NCBI GenBank assembly: GCA_017853235.1
Contig: JAFMJX010000133.1
Span: 1-5,189 of the forward strand
From: Chitinophagaceae bacterium
GTDB taxonomy: Bacteria; Bacteroidota; Bacteroidia; Chitinophagales; Chitinophagaceae
Direction: 5' to 3'
Length of the DNA stretch: 5,189 nt
Part shown: positions 1 through 5,189 of the stretch, piece after piece
Numbering within the stretch: position 1 is the stretch's first letter
Layout of the letters: the number at the start of each line of letters is the position of its first letter
The notes under the pieces: generated by a model
The model's database searches: none
Seen by the model: only the letters and a program-made list of their open reading frames with translations
Told to the model about the DNA's origin: nothing
Made by a program: the position numbers and the translations under genes

Positions 1-140
1 GATATAGTGAATATCAAAATATTGGTCCTGGAGCACATCCTGCTAAAAGAGTATATTGGTCTAAACAACTTACTGATGAACAAGCAAACGACTTTATGAA
101 TTCAAAAATTTTGGGAGCATGGCAGCCAAGCAAAAAATAA
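1..140 (+). CDS. Pectinesterase (pectin methylesterase, CE8), C-terminal fragment
   Basis: The frame starting at base 3 is open to a TAA at 138-140 and gives 45 residues; the rest of the gene lies left of the window. The tail carries the typical end of the right-handed beta-helix pectinesterases: 'YSEYQNIGPGA', then 'KRVYW', then 'LTDEQA', and finally 'ILGAWQP', which matches in order the family's 'EYxNxGPGA...RVxW...' ending. The family hydrolyses methyl esters of homogalacturonan, releasing methanol and de-esterified pectin that polygalacturonases and lyases can attack. The catalytic Asp/Asp/Arg residues lie upstream and cannot be checked. The stop lies inside the start of the following GH43 gene (22-bp overlap), so the two are almost certainly co-transcribed and perhaps translationally coupled. 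The family call rests on a short tail plus a fitting pectin context. Confidence 0.82.
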   Translation, partial: YSEYQNIGPGAHPAKRVYWSKQLTDEQANDFMNSKILGAWQPSKK

Positions 141-1705
141 AAAATATATTTTCCGTTTTAGGCATATTGGCTTTTTCTTTTTGTAACACTACTGCACAAA
201 CTTATACCAATCCAATTTTACATGAAGATTATAGCGATCCAGATGCCATAAGAGTGGGCAATGAATTTTACATGGTAGCTTCTAGTTTTAATCATACTCC
301 AGGCTTACCCATATTAAAGTCAAGTGATTTAGTGCATTGGCAATTAATTGGGCATGCATTAAAAAATAATGATCCAATGGATTATTACAAAAAAGTGCAA
401 CATGGTGCAGGAGTATGGGCTCCCAGTATTCGATTTCATCAAGGAAAATATTATATATACTATCCTGATCCTGATTTTGGAATTTATCAAATTAGTGCAA
501 AACAAATCTTGGGGGAATGGTCAAAGCCAGTGCTTGTTATACCTGGCAAAGGTTTGATTGATCCTTGTCCATTATGGGATAAAAACGGCAAGGTATATTT
601 AGTGCACGCCTTTGCTGGAAGTAGAGCAGGTATTAAAAGTGTATTGGCCATAAAAGAATTGAATCAAGATGGAACAAAAGTGATAGATGAAGGCAAACTT
701 ATTTATGATGGACATACTATAGATCCAACAATAGAAGGACCTAAAATTTATCAGCGAAATGGTTGGTATTATATTTTTGCCCCCGCTGGAGGAGTATCTA
801 CTGGTTGGCAAACTGTGCTAAGATCCAAGCAAATTTATGGCCCTTATGAAAGAAAAAAAGTGATGGATCAAGGTAATACTAATATTAATGGTCCGCATCA
901 GGGCGCATGGGTGCAAACCAATACTGGAGAAGATTGGTTCCTTCACTTTCAAGACAAAGGGGCTTATGGTAGAATTGTTCATTTGCAACCCATGCAATGG
1001 AAGAATGATTGGCCTGTCATTGGGGAAGATAAGGATGGCGATGGAGTGGGAGAACCTGTTGCAACTTATCATATGCCTACCATGTTAAAACAAAGGAGTC
1101 AAAATTTTAGTAAAACAAATTTGAAAGAAGTTCATTCTGGAAAAGATTTAAACTATCAGTGGAATGCAAATGAAAATGTGAATTGGCGTTTCCCTTTACT
1201 TGATCAATTTAGATTTTATGCAATTCCATTATTGGATAGCAGTAAAAATTTATGGAATTTTCCTGCTTTATATTTAAGAAAATTACCTGCTGAATCATTT
1301 ACAGTTATTACACAATTAAAAATGAATAGTTTACAAGTAGGTGAACGTGCTGGCTTTATTTTATTTGGCAAATCCTATGCAAGTATTGAATTAATGCATG
1401 AAACAAATGAAATGGTATTAAATTATGTGGAATGTTTGAATGCAGATAAAAATAATCCTGAAAAAAAAGAAATAGTTCTAAAAAATGCACCTACACTTAT
1501 TTACCTAAAAATGCAAATGAGTCAAGGTGCAATGGCTCAATTTAGCTATAGTTTAAACGGGTTGAATTATATCAATTTACCACATGTTTTCAAAGCGGTT
1601 CCTGGAGTATGGGTAGGTGCTAAAATGGGATTTTATTGTAACTCTAATAAGTCAACCAATGATGCAGGTTTTATGGAAATAAATTCAGTCACAATTCAAA
1701 AATAA
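119..1705 (+). CDS. Secreted GH43 glycosidase (beta-xylosidase / alpha-L-arabinofuranosidase type) with C-terminal beta-sandwich
   Basis: This 528-residue protein is predicted to cleave terminal arabinose or xylose from plant polysaccharides, here probably pectin side chains. Residues 1-27 form a signal peptide (Lys-rich start, hydrophobic core about 10-21, cleavage near 'TTAQ'). Cys22 does not sit in a lipobox, so export to the periplasm or beyond is more likely than lipoprotein anchoring. The five-bladed propeller spans about residues 28-325. By alignment to GH43, the general base is D40 in 'YSDPD', the pKa-tuning Asp is D148 in 'LIDPCP', and the general acid is E206 in 'TIEGPKIY'. Other family landmarks are 'GVWAPSIR' (98-105) and an acidic 'DKDGDG' loop (304-309). 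Residues from about 340 to the end resemble the GH43 C2 concanavalin-like sandwich. It resembles subfamily 12 from memory only, and the exact sugar cannot be read from sequence. ATG 119 is the only sensible start: no upstream in-frame ATG is nearby and it gives the signal peptide. Its 'GGGAG' is only 1 nt upstream, so it is badly spaced as a ribosome site. Confidence 0.93.
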   Translation: MAAKQKIKNIFSVLGILAFSFCNTTAQTYTNPILHEDYSDPDAIRVGNEFYMVASSFNHTPGLPILKSSDLVHWQLIGHALKNNDPMDYYKKVQHGAGVWAPSIRFHQGKYYIYYPDPDFGIYQISAKQILGEWSKPVLVIPGKGLIDPCPLWDKNGKVYLVHAFAGSRAGIKSVLAIKELNQDGTKVIDEGKLIYDGHTIDPTIEGPKIYQRNGWYYIFAPAGGVSTGWQTVLRSKQIYGPYERKKVMDQGNTNINGPHQGAWVQTNTGEDWFLHFQDKGAYGRIVHLQPMQWKNDWPVIGEDKDGDGVGEPVATYHMPTMLKQRSQNFSKTNLKEVHSGKDLNYQWNANENVNWRFPLLDQFRFYAIPLLDSSKNLWNFPALYLRKLPAESFTVITQLKMNSLQVGERAGFILFGKSYASIELMHETNEMVLNYVECLNADKNNPEKKEIVLKNAPTLIYLKMQMSQGAMAQFSYSLNGLNYINLPHVFKAVPGVWVGAKMGFYCNSNKSTNDAGFMEINSVTIQK

Positions 1706-1710
1706 TTTTT

Positions 1711-2136
1711 ATGAAAAAATATTTTATTGCATTTTTTTGTCTTTTATCTTTTTCAACTTTACAAGCACAATCTAAAAAAGAAAAATCGGTTGAACGGGCA
1801 GTCCAACATTTAACAGCTGCTATGATTTCCGGTGAAAGAACTGCATTGGAAGCAATTGCATCTGAGCATTTAAGTTATGGACATTCTGGCGGACACGTAG
1901 AAGGTAAAGCCGAGTTTGTTGAAAAAATTGCAAGTGGTAAATCTGATTTCGTCACAATTAATATTTCTGAACAAACCATTGACATAGTGGGTAAAACGGC
2001 AATTGTGAGACATCTTTTTGATGGCACTACAAATGATGGAGGAAAACCAGGAACTGTGAAATTAAAAATACTTTTGATTTTTGAAAAACAAGGCAAAGAT
2101 TGGAAGTTGTTGGCGAGACAAGCCGTTAAGGCTTAG
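1711..2136 (+). CDS. Secreted NTF2-like / DUF4440 family protein
   Basis: This is a 141-residue protein with a clear signal peptide (about 1-20, 'MKKYF' then a hydrophobic core ending 'LQAQ'), so it is exported. C10 lies within the hydrophobic core, not in a lipobox. The mature part (about 23-140) has the NTF2-like cone-fold pattern: an N-terminal helix pair ('VERAVQHLTAAMISGERTAL'), then 'HLSYGHSGGHVEGKAEFVEK', and C-terminal strands ending 'WKLLARQAV'. This matches the DUF4440/SnoaL-like group. H58 and H62 would line the pocket in this fold, but no catalytic role is established, so I assign no reaction. It starts 5 bp after the GH43 stop and so belongs to the pectinesterase-GH43 operon. No Shine-Dalgarno sequence is visible. 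Its 3' end overlaps the convergent regulator by 11 bp. It may bind or process a small sugar or uronate product, but that is only an inference from context. Confidence 0.85.
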   Translation: MKKYFIAFFCLLSFSTLQAQSKKEKSVERAVQHLTAAMISGERTALEAIASEHLSYGHSGGHVEGKAEFVEKIASGKSDFVTINISEQTIDIVGKTAIVRHLFDGTTNDGGKPGTVKLKILLIFEKQGKDWKLLARQAVKA

Positions 2137-2143
2137 TTTTTTT
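2120..2143 (+). terminator. Probable intrinsic terminator of the pectinesterase-GH43-DUF4440 operon
   Basis: AAGCC (2120-2124) and GGCTT (2130-2134) form a perfect 5-bp stem with loop GTTAA. Two bases then lead into seven T's (2137-2143). The hairpin lies inside the last codons of the NTF2-like gene and the T-run starts just after its TAG, so termination would occur at the end of the operon. On the minus strand no T-run follows the hairpin, so it should not stop transcripts of the convergent regulator. The stem is short (three G-C pairs), hence moderate confidence. Confidence 0.45.
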
Positions 2144-3166
2144 AGCTGATGATGCTCGTTGATATAACTCAGTAGGTAAAATCACTTCTTCAAAAGTACT
2201 TGTGGGCCTTTTGCTTTCAATCATTTTGATAAGTAATTCAGCTGCAATTCTTCCCATTTCAGCCGCTGGTTGCTTTACCACCGATAAAGAGGGGGTCAAT
2301 AAATCCGTCAAGTCTAAATTACTAAATCCTAAAAGTGCAATTTTTGCTGGGATTTTAATTTTTTTATCTTGGCAATAACGCATGATATTCGTGGTAATTT
2401 TATCTGAACAAGCCAAAATAGCATCAGGTTTATTTTTTTGCTTCATTAGTTTATCCATGATAGCTTCTACTTCTTCGTAAATTAAACCACTATGTAAACA
2501 ATAATCAATTAAGGTTTCATCTATGCCTTGCTTTTTTTCAATTAGTGCGTCTTTATATCCAGCGACTCTTTCTTCCGTGATGGATAAATATGCAGAACTG
2601 GCGATACATGCAATTTTTTTATACCCATTTTTGATCAAATGTTGGGTAGCATCATATCCTCCTTTGTAATTATCTACCTTCACTTTATGCATATTTAAAT
2701 GATCCACTACTCGATCAAAACTAACCAATGGCATACCTCTTAAATATAAATCATTGATTGTAGAAAAGTCAGATGTCCCGGCAGATACCGAAATTAAAAT
2801 TCCATCCACACTTCTAGAAGCTAAATAATGTAAAGCTGATACTTCTCTTTCAAAATCCTCCTTACTTTGTGCAATAATTACATTGTATCCTTTTTCTTGA
2901 GCCACCGATTCTATTCCATTGATAGCTTGGGAAAAAAAGCTGTTGGCGATCTCACTTACAAGTACCCCAATGGAGCTGCTTCTCTTTTCCTTCAAACTAA
3001 GGGCAATGGGATTAGGGCGATAATTCATTTCTTTGGCGTAGGCTAAGACTCGATCCTTTGTTTCGGAGCTAATTTCATAGCTATCCCTAAGCGCTCTACT
3101 AACAGTAGAAGTGGATAAACCAAGGGCTTTGGCAATGTCTTTTATGGTAATGGCTTCGTACTTCAT
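2126..3166 (-). CDS. LacI/GalR-family transcriptional regulator
   Basis: This 346-residue protein has the usual length and layout of LacI/GalR repressors. The N-terminal helix-turn-helix spans about residues 6-52 ('TIKDIAKALG', recognition helix 'STSTVSRAL' at 18-26). The hinge is 'NPIALSLKEKR' (52-62), with L58 aligning to the PurR leucine that inserts into the operator's central CpG. The sugar-binding type 1 periplasmic-like domain follows, starting 'SSSIGVLVSEIANSFF' and running to about 335, where a purine or sugar-type effector would bind. The tail is short and basic ('SSAKKTKP'). ATG at 3164-3166 places the HTH at the expected distance from the N-terminus. The gene diverges from the GH28-GH105 gene across 133 bp and converges with the NTF2-like gene. 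It is therefore the likely local regulator of pectin genes and possibly of itself. The effector is unknown; a galacturonate-derived sugar is only a guess. Confidence 0.93.
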   Translation of the reverse strand: MKYEAITIKDIAKALGLSTSTVSRALRDSYEISSETKDRVLAYAKEMNYRPNPIALSLKEKRSSSIGVLVSEIANSFFSQAINGIESVAQEKGYNVIIAQSKEDFEREVSALHYLASRSVDGILISVSAGTSDFSTINDLYLRGMPLVSFDRVVDHLNMHKVKVDNYKGGYDATQHLIKNGYKKIACIASSAYLSITEERVAGYKDALIEKKQGIDETLIDYCLHSGLIYEEVEAIMDKLMKQKNKPDAILACSDKITTNIMRYCQDKKIKIPAKIALLGFSNLDLTDLLTPSLSVVKQPAAEMGRIAAELLIKMIESKRPTSTFEEVILPTELYQRASSAKKTKP

Positions 3167-3168
3167 AA

Positions 3169-3180
3169 TAGCCTAGGCTA
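3169..3180. promoter_or_regulatory. Perfect 12-bp palindrome TAGCCTAGGCTA, candidate operator
   Basis: TAGCCTAGGCTA is its own reverse complement and lies 2 bp upstream of the regulator's ATG. Binding here would block transcription or initiation of the regulator gene, so it could be an autoregulatory site. The left part of its minus-strand reading extends to TTTAGCCTA (3182-3174), and the same 9-mer recurs on the plus strand at 3246-3254. Its centre is TA rather than the CG usual for LacI-family operators, so the bound protein may not be the adjacent regulator. Confidence 0.35.
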
Positions 3181-3254
3181 AATGTACCTAAAAGTAATAT
3201 TTTTTATGCTTAAATCCCGGTATCGTTTGCGTAAATTCATGTTTCTTTAGCCTA
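3174..3254. repeat. Inverted pair of the 9-mer TTTAGCCTA flanking the divergent region
   Basis: TTTAGCCTA occurs on the minus strand at 3182-3174 (reading toward the regulator) and on the plus strand at 3246-3254 (reading toward the GH28-GH105 gene), with 63 bp between the copies. The plus-strand copy is also half of an imperfect dyad: AGCCTA (3249-3254) against TAGGTT (3268-3273), five of six bases paired. One copy near each start codon is the arrangement expected if one factor controls both genes. An exact 9-mer twice in 133 bp of AT-rich DNA containing GCC is suggestive, not proof. Confidence 0.35.
3217..3232. promoter_or_regulatory. PurR/LacI-like operator half-site
   Basis: CCGGTATCGTTTGCGT has a central CG (3224-3225), and its right half CGTTTGCGT (3224-3232) equals the right half of the E. 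coli PurR consensus ACGCAAACGTTTGCGT. The left half is degenerate, with three of seven bases matching. The adjacent regulator has a TVSR-type recognition helix and the hinge leucine that probes a central CpG, so this is a plausible binding site. It lies near the middle of the divergent region, 51 bp from the regulator's ATG and 67 bp from the GH28-GH105 ATG. Confidence 0.3.
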
Positions 3255-3299
3255 TTTGATTGACTATTAGGTTGGTATAATTATTAAATTTATTGTTCT

Positions 3300-5189
3300 A
3301 TGAAACGATTGATTTTTGCTACATTTTTTGCTTTTGTGTCATTGATGGTAGATGCACAAAAACAGCCCAATTTTAAAATACTTACGACATCTTTTAAAAA
3401 AGATACCGTAAATATTATTCGATTTGGAGCCATTTCTAATGGGCTCAATGTGAATACAATAGCTATCAATAATGCTATAAAGTTTATGCATGCTAAAGGA
3501 GGTGGAGTGGTTATGATTCCGGCAGGTGAATGGATCACCGGTCCTCTAGTGCTAAAGTCAAATGTTAATTTATACTTAGCAAAGGGCGCTTTGGTGGTGT
3601 TTACTTCCGATTTTGCTCAATATCCATTGGTAGTTTCTTCTTTTGAAGGTTCTAATGCAGCAAGATGTCAATCACCTATTACTGCGGAGAGTGAAGAAAA
3701 TATTGCTATCACTGGTGCAGGTATCATGAATGGAAATGGAATTTATTGGAGACCTCTTAAAAAGGAAAAGCTATCCGAATCTGAGTGGAAAAATCATTTA
3801 CAAAATTTTGGAGGCGCATTGACAGCAGATAAAAAAACTTGGTATCCTTCCAAAGCTGCGGTAGAGGCTGCAAAAAGTAAAGACATTGGAAAATTAGTAG
3901 ATGGTAAAAAACTTTCTGATTTTGAAGGAATTAAGGATTTCTTACGACCCAACATGGTGCGTATTAGTAATTGTAAAAGAGTTTTAATAGAAGGGGTGAC
4001 ACTCGAAAATTCACCTGCATGGACAACAAATATTGTTACCAGTAGTCATGTCACAGAGAATGGCTTGAAAGTGAAAAATCCTTGGTGGGGTACCAATACT
4101 GATGCCATTGACTTAGAAAGTACAAGTAATGTATTATTGGAGAATTGTGTTTTTGATACTGGAGATGATGGAATTACTATTAAAAGTGGACGTGATGAAG
4201 AAGGTCGTAAAAGAGGAATGCCTACACAAAATGTGATTGTTAAAAATGTGACTGTGTACAGATCCCATGGTGGCTTTGTAGTAGGAAGTGAAATGAGTGG
4301 TGGGGTTAAAAATATTTATGTAAGCGATTGTAATTTTATTGGATCCGATATTGGTCTTCGCTTTAAAACATTAAGAGGAAGAGGGGGTATGGTTGAAAAT
4401 ATTTATGTCAATCATGTAAATATGAAAGACATTGTTGGCGAAGCAATATTGTTTGATATGTATTATTCGGCCACCGATCCTATTAAAATTAATGGCGAGC
4501 CTACCATTGTTCCAGTGATTGAAAAATTCCCAGTGACCGAAGCAACACCTCAATTTCAAAATTTTTATTTTGAAAATATTGTTTGTGATGGTGCAAGTAA
4601 AGCGGTTTTTGTAAGAGGCTTGCCGGAAATGAAAATTAAAAATGTTCAATTAAGTCATTTAAGTATGACTTCAAAAGAAGGAATACAATTGGAGGACGCA
4701 GACAGCATTTCCATTCAAGCATCCACCATTTTAACTCAGTCTAATAAACCTATTTTAACTTCTGTACGTTCTTCAAATATTCAAATTGACACCATTGCAT
4801 TAAAAAAAAATCATCCAACACCTTCTAAATGGTTTGAAAAAATGTCGGCAGTTGCCATGCAAATTTGGCCTGACTCCTTCTCGGTAAAACCAGGAGGAAA
4901 AGCAAGATGGGCCTATGATCAGGGTGTTATTTTAAGAGGGATAGAAGGCGCTTGGAAACTTACAGGCGATGCTGATTATTTTAATTATATCCAACACAGT
5001 ATGGATTATTATATACAAGAAGATGGCACTATATTAGATTATAAAGGAAGTGATTTTAATTTAGATCATTTAAATAATGGAAAATCACTTTTGTCATTGT
5101 ATCAAATTACGGGTAAGGAAAAGTATAAGAAAGCCATACAACTTTTAAAAAATCAATTAGATCATCAACCTATGAATGAAGAGGGAGGA
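3300..5189 (+). CDS. Secreted GH28 polygalacturonase fused to GH105 unsaturated uronyl hydrolase (3'-partial)
   Basis: From ATG 3300 the frame stays open to the window edge, giving 630 codons without a stop. Residues 1-20 are a signal peptide ('MKRLIF...VDAQ'). The GH28 beta-helix spans about 35-500, with 'FGAISNG' at its start and active-site motifs N266-T267-D268, D289-D290 in 'TGDDG', H323 in 'SHGGF' and R354-F-K356. 'GFVVGSEMSGGVKNIY' is typical of bacterial exo-type polygalacturonases, which release galacturonate from chain ends. An insertion of about 70 residues (roughly 150-220) precedes 'RPNMVRI'. After a linker near 500-507, 'SKWFEKMSAVAMQIWP' opens a GH105 module of the YteR/YesR type, with 'GVILRGIEGAWKLTGDADYF', 'LDHLNNGKSLLSLY' and a final 'EEGG'. 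In YteR the catalytic Asp lies after this point, beyond the window. GH105 removes 4,5-unsaturated uronic acid from lyase products. A full module would bring the protein to about 870 residues. The gene diverges from the LacI-type regulator. Confidence 0.92.
   Translation, partial: MKRLIFATFFAFVSLMVDAQKQPNFKILTTSFKKDTVNIIRFGAISNGLNVNTIAINNAIKFMHAKGGGVVMIPAGEWITGPLVLKSNVNLYLAKGALVVFTSDFAQYPLVVSSFEGSNAARCQSPITAESEENIAITGAGIMNGNGIYWRPLKKEKLSESEWKNHLQNFGGALTADKKTWYPSKAAVEAAKSKDIGKLVDGKKLSDFEGIKDFLRPNMVRISNCKRVLIEGVTLENSPAWTTNIVTSSHVTENGLKVKNPWWGTNTDAIDLESTSNVLLENCVFDTGDDGITIKSGRDEEGRKRGMPTQNVIVKNVTVYRSHGGFVVGSEMSGGVKNIYVSDCNFIGSDIGLRFKTLRGRGGMVENIYVNHVNMKDIVGEAILFDMYYSATDPIKINGEPTIVPVIEKFPVTEATPQFQNFYFENIVCDGASKAVFVRGLPEMKIKNVQLSHLSMTSKEGIQLEDADSISIQASTILTQSNKPILTSVRSSNIQIDTIALKKNHPTPSKWFEKMSAVAMQIWPDSFSVKPGGKARWAYDQGVILRGIEGAWKLTGDADYFNYIQHSMDYYIQEDGTILDYKGSDFNLDHLNNGKSLLSLYQITGKEKYKKAIQLLKNQLDHQPMNEEGG
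4802..4810 (+). repeat. A9 homopolymer at the GH28/GH105 junction
   Basis: Nine consecutive A's form most of the codons for Leu-Lys-Lys-Asn at about residues 501-504 of the fusion protein, exactly between the two catalytic modules. As sequenced, both modules are in the same frame. Inserting one A would reach a TAA within about six codons; deleting one would reach a TAA after about 25 codons. Either change would give a stand-alone GH28 protein. Confidence 0.7.

Larger units (their letters stand above)
3167..3299. promoter_or_regulatory. Divergent promoter/control region between the LacI-type gene and the GH28-GH105 gene
   Basis: This 133-bp non-coding stretch must hold the promoters of both divergent genes. 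On the plus strand a TATAAT-like hexamer lies at 3276-3281, 18 bases before the GH28-GH105 ATG, but no well-spaced -35 or clear Bacteroidota -33 TTG accompanies it. On the minus strand TACATTTA (3186-3179) matches seven of eight positions of the Bacteroidota -7 element TAnnTTTG, just ahead of the regulator; no upstream partner is clear. No Shine-Dalgarno sequence is visible before either ATG. Repeats within the region are listed separately. Promoter positions are tentative, but the regulatory role follows from the gene layout. Confidence 0.6.

Noticed and set aside
1..99. Frame 1 reading at the left edge (about 32 codons to a TGA)
   Set aside because: Frame 3 over the same bases gives an unmistakable pectinesterase tail.
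119..205. GH43 protein as an outer-surface lipoprotein through Cys22
   Set aside because: The residues before Cys22 (Phe-Ser-Phe) do not fit a lipobox, and a normal signal-peptidase I site follows at 'TTAQ'.
818..1088. Overlapping open frames on both strands inside GH43 (818-1072 minus, 888-1088 plus)
   Set aside because: Both lie within the conserved GH43 propeller coding region, have no recognisable domain, and have no promoter or ribosome-site support.
1875..2096. Minus-strand open frame of 73 codons antisense to the NTF2-like gene
   Set aside because: It is a shadow frame with a Pro/Ser/Cys-rich product lacking any motif; the plus-strand gene has a signal peptide and a fold pattern.
3290..3538. 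Minus-strand open frame of 82 codons across the start of the GH28-GH105 gene
   Set aside because: It lies antisense to a gene with clear motifs, its product resembles no family I know, and it would also run into the divergent promoter region.
4371..4649. Minus-strand open frame of 92 codons inside the GH28 module
   Set aside because: It is an antisense shadow of the beta-helix coding region; the protein is rich in Asn, Phe and Ile with no domain pattern.
1..5189. CRISPR array, tRNA/rRNA gene, insertion sequence or phage element
   Set aside because: I saw no regularly spaced repeats, no tRNA or rRNA landmarks, no transposase motifs and no terminal inverted repeats.

Overview
The window looks like part of a pectin-degradation locus from a Bacteroidota bacterium. 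I would guess a low-GC member near the Chitinophagaceae or Flavobacteriia. The evidence is AT-rich DNA, secreted proteins whose predicted signal peptides end in '...AQ', start codons with little or no Shine-Dalgarno sequence, and the type of carbohydrate enzymes present. No 16S or other taxonomic marker is in the window, so this placement is an inference.

Layout, left to right. (1) Positions 1-140, plus strand: the last 45 residues of a pectinesterase. (2) Positions 119-1705, plus: a secreted two-domain GH43 glycosidase whose start overlaps the pectinesterase end by 22 bp. (3) Positions 1711-2136, plus: a small secreted NTF2-like/DUF4440 protein starting 5 bp after GH43. A short hairpin plus T7 at its stop codon probably ends this operon. 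(4) Positions 2126-3166, minus: a LacI/GalR-type regulator that meets the previous gene tail to tail with an 11-bp overlap. (5) Positions 3167-3299: the divergent control region, with a perfect 12-bp palindrome, a 9-mer repeated in inverted orientation, and a PurR-like operator half-site. (6) Positions 3300-5189, plus, open at the right edge: one uninterrupted frame encoding a secreted GH28 polygalacturonase fused to the start of a GH105 unsaturated uronyl hydrolase. This is the largest gene in the window.

As a system, the pectinesterase would remove methyl esters from homogalacturonan. The GH28 module would release galacturonate from the exposed chain, and the GH105 module would remove the 4,5-unsaturated uronic acid left by pectate or rhamnogalacturonan lyases. 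The GH43 enzyme would trim arabinose or xylose side chains. The LacI-type protein, divergent from the fusion gene, is the obvious candidate local regulator. The role of the NTF2-like protein is unknown.

Most of this is a recognisable pectin-utilisation cluster. The points that most merit follow-up are the GH28-GH105 fusion with an A9 tract at its domain junction, the structured divergent control region, and the small secreted NTF2-like protein inside the operon.
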